Source: SCGC-AG-212-J23 sp035762345 (lineage in GTDB: Bacteria; Pseudomonadota; Gammaproteobacteria; Burkholderiales; SG8-39). Taken from it: a stretch of DNA of 27,407 nt. The translations under genes and the position numbers were made by a program. The stretch lies in NCBI GenBank assembly GCA_035762345.1, contig DASTPE010000075.1, positions 1-27,407 of the forward strand, read 5' to 3'. Shown here piece by piece: positions 7,420 to 15,564 of this stretch. Positions within the stretch are counted from its first letter, which is position 1; the number at the start of each line of letters is the position of its first letter. Below the pieces are notes generated by a model, which did not search any database, was not told where the DNA came from, and was given only the letters and a program-made list of their open reading frames with translations.

Positions 7420-9705
7420 ATGCTGCGCAACACCGGCGTGATCGCCGCGGTGGTCGCCTTTTGCCTGGCCGTGGCGTCTGCCGGCGCCGCAGGCCAGGAG
7501 TTCCAGCCCTTTGTCGTCAAGGATATCCGCGTCGAAGGGCTGCAGCGCACGGAGCCGGGCACCGTCTTCAGCTACCTGCCGGTCAAGGTGGGCGAGACCA
7601 TGAATACCGAAAAGGCGCGTGCCGCGCTGCGCGCGCTCTACGCCACCGGTTTCTTCCAGGACGTGCGGCTCGAGACGGAAAACGGCGTCCTGGTGGTGTT
7701 CGTGCAGGAGCGCCCGGCGATCGCGCAGATCGACTTTTCCGGCATGAAGGAGTTCGAGCCCGATAACGTGCGCAAGGTGCTGCGCGAGCTCGGCATGGCG
7801 GAGGGCCGCATCTTCGACCGCTCCGTGCTTGACGCCGCAGAGCAGGAGCTCAAGCGCCAGTACCTGTCGCGCGGCATGTACGCCGCGCAAGTGCAGACCA
7901 CGGTGACGCCGCTCGAGCGTAACCGCGTCGGCATCAACATCGCGGTGACCGAAGGCCCGGTGGCAAAGATCCGCGGCATCAACATCGTCGGCGCGCAGGC
8001 CTTTCCCGAGCGCGAGTTGCTCGGCCTGTTCGTGCTCCGCACCCCCGGCTGGCTCACCTGGTACACCCAGCACGACCGCTATTCACGCGAGCGGCTGAGT
8101 GCCGATCTCGAGACGCTGCGCTCCTTTTACCTCAACCGCGGCTACCTCGACTTCAGCCTGGAATCGACGCAAGTCCAGATCACGCCCGACCGGCGCGACA
8201 TCTACATCACCGTCAACATCGTCGAGGGCGAAACCTACACCGTGTCGGAGCTGAGCCTCGCCGGCCAGCTGCTCCTGCCACGCGAAGAGCTGGAGAAACT
8301 GATCCAGCTTAAGCCCGGCGATGTGTTCTCGCGCGAGAAGCTCGCCGCGAGCACCAAGGCGATCTCCGAGCGCCTGGGCAACGAGGGTTACGCCTTCGCC
8401 AACGCCAATGCGATTCCGAACGTCGACAAGGCCAAGCGCACCGTCGCCTTCAGCATCGTGGTCGACCCCGGACGCCGCGTCTACGTACGGCGCGTCGACA
8501 TCGCCGGCAACAGCAAGACGCGCGACGAAGTGATCCGCCGCGAAATGCGCCAGCTCGAGGGTGCCTATTACGATGCGTCCAAGATCCAGCTGTCGCGACG
8601 GCGCATCGACCGGACCAACTTTTTCAGCGAGGTCACCGTCGAGACGCTCCCGGTCGAGGGCAACCCGGACCAGGTGGACGTGGTCTACACGGTGAAGGAG
8701 AAGGCGACCGGATCGCTGCTTCTCGGCGTGGGCTTCTCCAGCGTGGAACGCATCGCGCTGTCGGCCTCCGTCACGCAAGCGAACGCCTTCGGCACCGGAA
8801 AGTATCTGTCGGCCAACATCAACAGCGGCAGCGTAAACCAAGTCTACTCGCTCTCCTATATGGACCCGTACTACACCGTCGACGGCGTGAGCCGTGGCTT
8901 CGACGTCTATCGGCGCGTCACCGACGCCTCCGACCTCGCGGTGGGTCCGTACAAGACCGACTCAATCGGCGGCGGCATCAAATTCGGCTACCCGGTTGCC
9001 GAGCAGGTATCGATAGACTTCGGCGCCAACATCGAGTCCGTGGATCTGCAGATCTTCTCGAACAGTCCGCTCTCGTACATCAACTTCGTGCGCGAGTTCG
9101 GCACGCAGTACACCTACCTGTCGGGTACAGCCGGCTGGACGCGTGATGCGCGCGATAGCGTGATTCTCACCACCGCGGGCAGTCTTCAGCGCGCTTCGAT
9201 CGAGCTCGCGGGCGGCGACTTGCAGTACTACCGGCTCGGCTACCAGCATTCTCGGTATACGCCGCTGTCGCGCACGCTCACCCTGCACTTGCGCGCCGAT
9301 CTCGGCTACGGCGGCGGCTACAACGACAAGCCGCTGCCGTTCTTCAAAAACTATTTCGCCGGCGGCCCCGGCTCGGTGCGCGGCTACCGCCCCTTCTCAT
9401 TGGGCCCCCTCGACGAGCTCGGCAATGCGACTGGCGGCAACCGTAAGCTCACCGGCACCGCGGAGGTCCTTTTCCCGATGCCTGGCGCCGAGCAGGACCG
9501 TTCGCTGCGCCTCGCCGGTTTCGTCGACGGCGGGCAGGTGTACGTAGACAAGATGGAGCTTAGCGAGCTGCGTTATTCGATGGGAATCGCGCTGTTCTGG
9601 TCTTCGCCGATGGGACCGCTGCGCCTGTCTTGGGCGCACCCGCTGAACGCAAAAGACGCGGACCGGAAGCAGCAGTTACAATTCACATTCGGAACAGGGT
9701 TCTGA
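7420..9705 (+). CDS. bamA: Outer membrane protein assembly factor BamA
   Basis: Central beta-barrel subunit (761 aa) of the BAM complex, which folds and inserts outer-membrane proteins. It has an N-terminal signal peptide (about residues 1-25, ending near AGAAGQ). Five POTRA repeats follow, covering roughly 27-420 and starting with VVKDIRVEGLQRTEPGTVF. A C-terminal 16-strand barrel carries the VRGYR lid-lock motif at 653-657. The protein ends in phenylalanine (TFGTGF), the expected barrel signal. The ATG at 7420 directly abuts the rseP stop. Its stop overlaps the ompH start (TGATG). Confidence 0.98.
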   Translation: MLRNTGVIAAVVAFCLAVASAGAAGQEFQPFVVKDIRVEGLQRTEPGTVFSYLPVKVGETMNTEKARAALRALYATGFFQDVRLETENGVLVVFVQERPAIAQIDFSGMKEFEPDNVRKVLRELGMAEGRIFDRSVLDAAEQELKRQYLSRGMYAAQVQTTVTPLERNRVGINIAVTEGPVAKIRGINIVGAQAFPERELLGLFVLRTPGWLTWYTQHDRYSRERLSADLETLRSFYLNRGYLDFSLESTQVQITPDRRDIYITVNIVEGETYTVSELSLAGQLLLPREELEKLIQLKPGDVFSREKLAASTKAISERLGNEGYAFANANAIPNVDKAKRTVAFSIVVDPGRRVYVRRVDIAGNSKTRDEVIRREMRQLEGAYYDASKIQLSRRRIDRTNFFSEVTVETLPVEGNPDQVDVVYTVKEKATGSLLLGVGFSSVERIALSASVTQANAFGTGKYLSANINSGSVNQVYSLSYMDPYYTVDGVSRGFDVYRRVTDASDLAVGPYKTDSIGGGIKFGYPVAEQVSIDFGANIESVDLQIFSNSPLSYINFVREFGTQYTYLSGTAGWTRDARDSVILTTAGSLQRASIELAGGDLQYYRLGYQHSRYTPLSRTLTLHLRADLGYGGGYNDKPLPFFKNYFAGGPGSVRGYRPFSLGPLDELGNATGGNRKLTGTAEVLFPMPGAEQDRSLRLAGFVDGGQVYVDKMELSELRYSMGIALFWSSPMGPLRLSWAHPLNAKDADRKQQLQFTFGTGF

Positions 9706-10235
9706 TGAAGAACATCGTCCTCGCGGTGCTCCTCGCGACGCTGGCGGCACCGGCGGCCGCGCAGACTGCCGGCGCTCCACCGTCTACGAGCGGCAAGTTC
9801 GGCTTCGTGCATACGGAGCGCATCCTGCGCGATTCGGCCCCTGCAATGCGGGCACAGAAGAAGATCGAGGCGGAGTTCCAAAAGCGCGACCGCGAGCTCG
9901 CCGGAATTGCCGCCGAGCTGAAGCGCATGCAGGCGGAGCTCGACAAGGACGCCATGACGATGACCGAGAGCCAGCGCCGCACCAAGGAGCGGGAGTTCGG
10001 CGAGCTCAATCGCGACTTCCAGAGAAAGCAGCGCGAGTTCCGCGAGGATTTGAACCAACGCCGAAACGAAGAGCTCGCGCAGGTCGTGGAGCAGGCGAAC
10101 CGGGTAATCCGGCAAATCGCGGAGCAGGAGAAGTTCGACATCATCTTCCAGGAGATGCCGGCCTACGTCAGCCCGCGCATCGACATCACCGACAAGGTGA
10201 TTAAGGCTCTGGAAGGCAAGCCGCCCGCCAAATGA
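9705..10235 (+). CDS. skp: Skp/OmpH family periplasmic chaperone
   Basis: Periplasmic holdase (176 aa) that keeps unfolded outer-membrane proteins soluble on the way to BamA. A signal peptide (residues 1-19, cut likely after APAAA) is followed by the core GKFGFVHTERILRDS. A long charged coiled-coil spans about residues 45-150, rich in Lys, Glu, Arg and Gln, and forms the tentacles of the family. The C-terminal segment FDIIFQEMPAYVSPRIDIT closes the body domain. ATG 9705 overlaps the bamA stop by one base. Also known as ompH in this position. Confidence 0.95.
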   Translation: MKNIVLAVLLATLAAPAAAQTAGAPPSTSGKFGFVHTERILRDSAPAMRAQKKIEAEFQKRDRELAGIAAELKRMQAELDKDAMTMTESQRRTKEREFGELNRDFQRKQREFREDLNQRRNEELAQVVEQANRVIRQIAEQEKFDIIFQEMPAYVSPRIDITDKVIKALEGKPPAK

Positions 10236-10239
10236 CCGC

Positions 10240-11193
10240 ATGCCGGGGCCGTTGACGCTCGGGCAGATCGCTTCTCGACTCGGCGGCCGCGTCGCCGGGG
10301 ACCCGCAAACCCTGATCTGCCAGGTCGGCTCGCTGGAGCATGCGGGCGTAGGACAAATTGCGTTCCTGAATTCCAGGAAATTCCTGGAGCGGCTTGCGCA
10401 GACGCACGCCACCGCCGTCATCCTCGCACCCGAGAACGAGGGCCTGACCAAGCTCCCGCGCATCGTTGCCGACAATCCCTACGCTTACTTCGCGCGCGTA
10501 TCGCAGCTTTTCAATCCCGTCGCGGTGCAGGCGCCCGGCGTGCACCCCTCGGCAGTGGTCGCCTCGAGCGCGAAGCTCGGAAAAGGCGTTTCGGTGGGCG
10601 CCGGATGCGTGATCGGCGACGAAGTGGTCATCGGGGAGGACAGCTGCCTGTATCCACGCGTGGTGCTCTATCCGAAGTGCACGCTCGGCAGGCGGGTGGT
10701 CATTCACGCGGGAGTGGTGATCGGAGCGGACGGCTTCGGTATGGCACGCGACGAGGGGCGCTGGATCAAGATCCCCCAGATCGGCGGCGTGCGCATCGGC
10801 GACGACGTCGAGATCGGCGCCAACACCACAGTCGACCGCGGGACACTCGACGATACCGTGATCGAGGAGGGCGTGAAGCTCGACAACCAGGTCCAGGTCG
10901 GCCACAACGTGCGCATTGGCGCGCACAGCGCGGTCGCCGGCTGCGTCGGCATCGCCGGCAGCGCCCGCATCGGCAAGCACTGCACCATCGGCGGCGCGGC
11001 CATGATCCACGGCCACATCACGATAGTGGACCACGTGCACGTGTCCGCCGGCACGCTTATCTCGCGCTCGCTGCTCAAAGCCGGCACCTACACGGGTTTC
11101 TATCCATTCGACGAGCATGCGGCGTGGAAACGCAATGCCGCGCAACTGCGCCGGCTCGGCAAGCCGAAAGGCAAGGGGAACAAGAATGGCTGA
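10240..11193 (+). CDS. lpxD: UDP-3-O-(3-hydroxyacyl)glucosamine N-acyltransferase
   Basis: Third enzyme of lipid A synthesis (317 aa), adding an N-linked hydroxyacyl chain from acyl carrier protein. An N-terminal uridine-binding domain (about 1-95) precedes a left-handed beta-helix made of hexapeptide repeats (about 100-290). The catalytic histidine is H222 in VQVGHNVRIG, equivalent to E. coli H239. The protein is about 24 residues shorter than the E. coli one, mainly at the C-terminus. It starts four bases after ompH and its last eight bases overlap fabZ. Confidence 0.97.
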   Translation: MPGPLTLGQIASRLGGRVAGDPQTLICQVGSLEHAGVGQIAFLNSRKFLERLAQTHATAVILAPENEGLTKLPRIVADNPYAYFARVSQLFNPVAVQAPGVHPSAVVASSAKLGKGVSVGAGCVIGDEVVIGEDSCLYPRVVLYPKCTLGRRVVIHAGVVIGADGFGMARDEGRWIKIPQIGGVRIGDDVEIGANTTVDRGTLDDTVIEEGVKLDNQVQVGHNVRIGAHSAVAGCVGIAGSARIGKHCTIGGAAMIHGHITIVDHVHVSAGTLISRSLLKAGTYTGFYPFDEHAAWKRNAAQLRRLGKPKGKGNKNG

Positions 11194-11641
11194 GATGGAC
11201 ATCCAAGAAATCCTCAAGCACCTGCCGCAGCGCTACCCCATGCTGATGATCGACCGGGTGAAGGCGCTCGAGCCAGGCAAGCGCATCGTGGCGATGAAGA
11301 ACGTTTCGGCGAACGAGCCGTACTTCCAGGGACACTTCCCGGGCCGGCCGATCATGCCCGGCGTGCTGATCCTCGAGGCGATGGCGCAGGCGGCGGGAGT
11401 GCTCGTGTTCAGCGCCGACGGCGCGGTCCAGCAGAACGAGCGTCTGGTGTATTACTACGTCGGCATCGACAACGCGCGTTTCAAGAAGCCCGTGGTGCCG
11501 GGCGACCAGCTCGAGCTCGAAGTGACGATGGAGCGCGCGCTGCGTGGCATTGGCAAGTTCACCTGCGTCGCGCGCGTGGACGGCGTCACGGCCGCCGAAG
11601 CGACGATCCTTTGCTCCGTTCGCCCGGTCGATCAACGATGA
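11186..11641 (+). CDS. fabZ: 3-hydroxyacyl-ACP dehydratase FabZ
   Basis: Hot-dog-fold dehydratase (151 aa) of type II fatty acid synthesis; it competes with LpxA/LpxD for hydroxyacyl-ACP. The catalytic pair is H50 in GHFPGRPIMPG and E64 in LILEAMAQAAG. The LPQRYPMLMIDRV start of the fold is clear. ATG 11186 is preferred because AAGGGGAA lies at 11173-11180; ATG 11195 is a possible alternative start. The gene overlaps lpxD by eight bases and lpxA by four (ATGA). Confidence 0.97.
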   Translation: MAEMDIQEILKHLPQRYPMLMIDRVKALEPGKRIVAMKNVSANEPYFQGHFPGRPIMPGVLILEAMAQAAGVLVFSADGAVQQNERLVYYYVGIDNARFKKPVVPGDQLELEVTMERALRGIGKFTCVARVDGVTAAEATILCSVRPVDQR

Positions 11642-12408
11642 TTCATCCCACCGCGGTCGTGCATCGCGCAGCGGAGCTCGCCACCGACGTCGAGATCGGG
11701 CCCTATTCCGTGATCGGCGAGCACGTGAAGGTGGGCGAGGAAAGCTGGATCGGAGCCCACGTGATGCTTGACGGCCATACGCGGATCGGGCGCCGCAACC
11801 ACATCTGGCACTTCTGCTCGATCGGCGCGCCGCCGCAGGATAAGAAGTACGCTGGCGAGCCGACCCGGGTGGAGATCGGCGACGACAACACGATCCGCGA
11901 GTACGTGACCATCAACCGCGGCACGGCGCTCGATGTCGGGGTCACGCGCGTCGGCAACGAAAACTGGGTGATGGCCTACGTGCACTTCGCGCACGATTGC
12001 CAGATCGGCAACAAGACCATCTTCGCAAACTCGTGCCAGCTCGCCGGCCACGTCACGGTGGGCGACTGGGCGATCTTCGGCGCGACGACCCTGGTGCACC
12101 AGTTCGTCCACATTGGCGCCCACGCCTTCACCGGCATGGGTACCTACCTGCCGCAGGACCTGCCGCCGTTCGTGAGCGCCGCCGGCAACATGGCGAAGCC
12201 TTTCGGCATCAACAAGGAAGGGCTTAAGCGCCGCGGCTTCTCAGCAGACACGATCGCAGGCCTCAAGCGCGCTTACAAGACCCTCTACCGGAAAGGCCTC
12301 GGCCTTGAGGAAGCGCTTGAGGAGCTGAAAGGCCAGGTCGTGGCGTGCCCAGAGGTGCAGCAGATCCTCGATTTCATCGCTCGAAGCAAGCGAGGAATCA
12401 TTCGCTAG
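11638..12408 (+). CDS. lpxA: UDP-N-acetylglucosamine acyltransferase
   Basis: First enzyme of lipid A synthesis (256 aa), transferring a hydroxyacyl chain from ACP to UDP-GlcNAc. The N-terminal two thirds is a left-handed beta-helix of hexapeptide repeats, starting at IHPTAVV. The catalytic histidine is H119 in YVHFAHDCQIGN (E. coli H125, whose N-terminus is six residues longer). The C-terminal helical part contains the GINKEGLKRRGFS block typical of LpxA. The real start is ATG 11638 overlapping the fabZ stop, not the in-frame codon 27 bases earlier. Confidence 0.97.
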   Translation: MIHPTAVVHRAAELATDVEIGPYSVIGEHVKVGEESWIGAHVMLDGHTRIGRRNHIWHFCSIGAPPQDKKYAGEPTRVEIGDDNTIREYVTINRGTALDVGVTRVGNENWVMAYVHFAHDCQIGNKTIFANSCQLAGHVTVGDWAIFGATTLVHQFVHIGAHAFTGMGTYLPQDLPPFVSAAGNMAKPFGINKEGLKRRGFSADTIAGLKRAYKTLYRKGLGLEEALEELKGQVVACPEVQQILDFIARSKRGIIR

Positions 12409-13556
12409 TGACCGAGCTCCTGCGCGTCGCCATGGTGGCCGGCGAGGCATCGGGCGACCAGCTCGCCGCGCCGCTCATCGCGGCACTCAAGGCGCGGCGC
12501 AGCCCGATACTGTTTGCGGGCATCGGCGGGCCGCGCATGCAATCCCAGGGGTTCGACTCGCACTACCCGATGGACAAGCTCTCGGTGCGCGGCTATGCCG
12601 AGGTAGTCAAGCACTACGGAGAGATCATGGCGATACGGCGGCGGCTCACCCAGGCGCTGCTCGCCGAGCGCCCGGATGTCTACATCGGCGTCGACGCGTC
12701 TGAGTTCAACCTCGGTATCGAGCGCAGGCTCAAGGACGCCGGCATCCCGGCGATTCATTACGTCAGCCCGCAGATATGGGCGTGGCGCGGCTGGCGAGTG
12801 CACCGCATCGCCCGCTCGGTGAGCCGCATCCTGGTCATGTTCCCGTTCGAAGCCCCTCTGTACGAGAAGGCGGGCGTGCCGGTAAGTTATGTCGGCCATC
12901 CGCTCGCTGACCTGATCCCGCTCGAGCCGGACAAGCTCGAGGCGCGAGCGGCGCTGCGCCTGCCGGCCGGGAAGCTGATCGTGGCGCTGCTCCCCGGCAG
13001 CCGGCGCTCCGAGCTGCAGTACATGGCGCATTCGTTCGTGCTCGCCGCGCACCGCTTCCGGCAGGAAGTCGCCGACGTGCATTTCGTCTGTCCCACCGTG
13101 ACGCGCGACACGCGGGATATGTTCGAGCGCGCGGTGCACGAGCACCCGCACGCCGACTTGCCGCTCACGCTGCTCTTCGGCCATTCGCACGAGGCGCTCG
13201 CCGCGGCCGACCTCGCGCTGGTCGCGAGCGGAACCGCCACCCTCGAGACGGCTCTGTTCAAGACGCCGATGGTGATCACCTACCGGCAGTCTCCGATAAC
13301 ATGGGCGCTGATGCGCCGGATGTTCTACCTCCCTTACGTCGGCCTGCCGAACGTGCTCGCCGGAGAAAAGCTGGTGCCGGAGCTCCTGCAAAACGAGGCG
13401 AACCCCGCGGCGCTCGCAGGCGCGCTGCTCAAGCTGCTGCGGGACACCGACGCCCAGCGCCGCCAGATCGACCGCTTCCGCGAATTCCACCACCTGCTGC
13501 GGCAGAAAGCTGCGGAGAAGGCGGCCGACGCGATTTTCGAGGTCTTGAAGAAATGA
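12408..13556 (+). CDS. lpxB: Lipid-A-disaccharide synthase
   Basis: GT19 glycosyltransferase (382 aa, same length as E. coli) that joins lipid X and UDP-diacylglucosamine into the lipid A disaccharide at the inner membrane. The hallmark MVAGEASGDQLA N-terminus is present, along with YVSPQIWAWRGWRV, YVGHPLADLIP, LLPGSRRSE and VASGTATLETALF. GTG 12408 overlaps the last base of the lpxA stop and is the only start that gives the normal N-terminus. The stop overlaps the rnhB ATG (ATGA). Confidence 0.97.
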   Translation: MTELLRVAMVAGEASGDQLAAPLIAALKARRSPILFAGIGGPRMQSQGFDSHYPMDKLSVRGYAEVVKHYGEIMAIRRRLTQALLAERPDVYIGVDASEFNLGIERRLKDAGIPAIHYVSPQIWAWRGWRVHRIARSVSRILVMFPFEAPLYEKAGVPVSYVGHPLADLIPLEPDKLEARAALRLPAGKLIVALLPGSRRSELQYMAHSFVLAAHRFRQEVADVHFVCPTVTRDTRDMFERAVHEHPHADLPLTLLFGHSHEALAAADLALVASGTATLETALFKTPMVITYRQSPITWALMRRMFYLPYVGLPNVLAGEKLVPELLQNEANPAALAGALLKLLRDTDAQRRQIDRFREFHHLLRQKAAEKAADAIFEVLKK

Positions 13557-14341
13557 CCCGGGTCTGCGGCGTGGACGAAGCCGGCCGCGGGCCGATCGCC
13601 GGCCCAGTCTACGCGGCCGCGGTGATCCTCGATCCCGCGCGGCGCGTGAACGGCCTTGCCGACTCGAAGACGCTCACGCCGGAACGCCGCGAGGTGCTGG
13701 CCGAGCGCATCAGGGAGCGTGCCATCGCCTGGGCGGTGGCGTACGCGAGCGTGGAGGAGATCGACCGCATCAATATCCTGCGCGCTTCATTGCTTGCGAT
13801 GCGACGCGCGGTCGATGCCCTGACGACAAAGCCCGATGAAGTGTGGGTGGATGGAAACATGTGCCCCGACCTGCCATGCCAGGCGCGGGCGATCGTGGAT
13901 GGCGACGCCACGCACAAGCCGATTTCGGCCGCCTCGATCCTCGCCAAGACGGCGCGCGACGCGGAGATGTGCGCGCTGCACGACCGCTTCCCGCAGTACG
14001 GCTTCGACCAGCACAAGGGCTACGCCACCGCCGAGCATCTCGAGGCGGTCGGGCGGCTCGGCCCGTGCGAGATCCACCGCAGGAGCTTCCGCGCGGTCGG
14101 CGTGTTCTTTCAGGGAAACCTGTTCAGCATGACCGAGTCGCTGCGCACCCGCGGCTATAGGCTGTATTGCGAGGCGGTGAAGCTCGCCAGCATCGCGAAG
14201 CAGCTCGCCGACTTCGATTTCCGCGCCAAACGGCTGAAGCGCGAGTACGCGGATGTGTTCGCCTCGCGCGAGGCCGCACCGCACGTCGACCTCGTCCGGG
14301 CGCTTTTGCGCGACACGCGCGCTCAACTACGGGCAAAGTAA
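13553..14341 (+). CDS. rnhB: Ribonuclease HII with C-terminal extension
   Basis: RNase HII cuts RNA in RNA-DNA hybrids and starts removal of single ribonucleotides from DNA. The catalytic acids are visible: D8 and E9 in DEAGRGP, D100 in VWVDGN and D118 in VDGDATH. The KPISAASILAKTARD and HKGYAT blocks and the terminal HRRSF motif (176-180) are also present. The family normally ends about here (E. coli 198 aa), but this protein runs to 262 aa. The extra 60-70 residues are charged and helix-prone (about 195-262). Codons in the tail keep the high GC third positions of a real gene. ATG 13553 overlaps lpxB. The stop TAA lies at 14339-14341, just before the polymerase gene. Confidence 0.95.
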   Translation: MTRVCGVDEAGRGPIAGPVYAAAVILDPARRVNGLADSKTLTPERREVLAERIRERAIAWAVAYASVEEIDRINILRASLLAMRRAVDALTTKPDEVWVDGNMCPDLPCQARAIVDGDATHKPISAASILAKTARDAEMCALHDRFPQYGFDQHKGYATAEHLEAVGRLGPCEIHRRSFRAVGVFFQGNLFSMTESLRTRGYRLYCEAVKLASIAKQLADFDFRAKRLKREYADVFASREAAPHVDLVRALLRDTRAQLRAK

Positions 14342-14373
14342 CCAAGGAAGCGCTGGTCGTCGCCGGGCGGGAA

Positions 14374-15564
14374 GTGGAGATCTCCAACCCCGGAAAGATC
14401 CTTTTTCCGAAGCCGAAGCACACCAAGCTCGATCTCGTGCGCTACTACCTCGCCGTGGCCGACGGCGCACTGCGCGCCGCCGGCGGCCGTCCTAACATGC
14501 TGGTGCGCTATCCCGATGGCATCGACGGCGAGTTCTTCTACCAGAAGCGGGCGCCCAAGAGCCGCCCATCCTGGATCGAGACGGTCGAGCTGCGCTTTCC
14601 TTCCGGGCGCGCGGCCGAGGAGATGGTCCCTCGCGATGCCGCGGCGCTCGCCTGGCTCGCGAACCTCGCCTGCCTGGAGCTGCACCCGCACCCGGTGCGA
14701 GCCGAGGATCTGGAGCATCCTGACGAGCTGCGCGTCGATCTCGATCCCGTCCCCGGGGTGAAGTGGAACCAGGTTCGCAAAGTGGGTTTCGTTGTCGCTT
14801 CGGTCTTGGAAGAGCTGAAGCTGGTCGGCTGGCCTAAGACGTCCGGCAAGCGTGGCTTGCACGTCTATGTGCGCATCCACCCGCGCTGGACGTTCGACGA
14901 AGTGCGCCGGGCGGCGCTTGCCCTCGCGCGCGAAGTCGAGCGCCGCGCTCCCAAGCTGGCGACGAGCAAGTGGTGGAAAGAAGAGCGTCACGGCGTGTTC
15001 GTCGACTACAACCAGAACGCGAAAGACCGCACCGTCGCGGCTGCATACTCGGTCCGTCCGACGCCGAACGCGACGGTTTCCGCCCCGCTTTCATGGGACG
15101 AGGTGAATGACTGCGATCCGGCCGATTTCACCCTCGCGAGCATGTCGAGGCGATTCAGGGAGATCGGAGACAGGCATGCCGGGATCGACGAGCAGCCCGG
15201 TTCCATTGAACCGCTGCTCGAGCTATTCGAGACGCAGGGCCTTGGCGATGCGCCGTGGCCGCCGCATTACAGGAAGCAGGCTTTCGAGCCGCCTCGCGTC
15301 CAGCCTTCGAAAAGGAAGATTCCTCTTTTGCAGATCGCCCGAGCCCGAAGACAGGAAGATGCGCTGGCTGGCCTGGAACGCTGGAAAAGGCGTCATCCCG
15401 AAGCCGCGGCGCACCTGCAGCCCGCCGATGTGCTGGTCGACGCGATGCGCGGCCGCTACAGCACCTGGACGCGCATCAGGATCAACCTACAGCACGTGCC
15501 CGACGCGCTGCGGCCGGCTCAGGAGCCGCTCGACCCGGACGAGAAGATCTTCTCCAGATCGTAG
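14374..15564 (+). CDS. Stand-alone AEP/LigD-type DNA polymerase (Prim-PolC/PolDom-like)
   Basis: Archaeo-eukaryotic primase-type polymerase of the LigD polymerase family, acting in gap filling or end repair. From GTG 14374 it is 396 aa. The DxD metal motif is D122 and D124 in RVDLDP; the third acid is D211 in FVDYNQN; the nucleotide-binding motif is TSGKRGLHVY (156-165). The C-terminal segment (about 340-385, with DAMRGRYSTWTRIRINL) resembles that of actinobacterial stand-alone PolDom proteins rather than fused LigD. The start is uncertain: homology extends upstream to about 14338, where the expected start is GTA, so GTG 14374 clips conserved residues. The 3' end overlaps the convergent ligase gene by 46 bp. 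No Ku or phosphoesterase domain is in the window. Confidence 0.85.
   Translation: MEISNPGKILFPKPKHTKLDLVRYYLAVADGALRAAGGRPNMLVRYPDGIDGEFFYQKRAPKSRPSWIETVELRFPSGRAAEEMVPRDAAALAWLANLACLELHPHPVRAEDLEHPDELRVDLDPVPGVKWNQVRKVGFVVASVLEELKLVGWPKTSGKRGLHVYVRIHPRWTFDEVRRAALALAREVERRAPKLATSKWWKEERHGVFVDYNQNAKDRTVAAAYSVRPTPNATVSAPLSWDEVNDCDPADFTLASMSRRFREIGDRHAGIDEQPGSIEPLLELFETQGLGDAPWPPHYRKQAFEPPRVQPSKRKIPLLQIARARRQEDALAGLERWKRRHPEAAAHLQPADVLVDAMRGRYSTWTRIRINLQHVPDALRPAQEPLDPDEKIFSRS

Noticed and set aside
5923..8073. 716-codon minus-strand open frame opposite dxr, rseP and bamA
   Set aside because: Same kind of antisense shadow; rseP and bamA are unmistakable on the plus strand and the antisense product matches nothing.
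14167..14373. TTG start giving the polymerase a 69-residue N-terminal extension
   Set aside because: It would overlap rnhB by 175 bp, and codon usage in the overlap favours the rnhB frame. Only the last dozen residues before GTG 14374 look like the polymerase family.
15541..15554. Palindrome considered as a bidirectional terminator
   Set aside because: No loop-forming centre and no T-run on either side; it lies within both coding regions.
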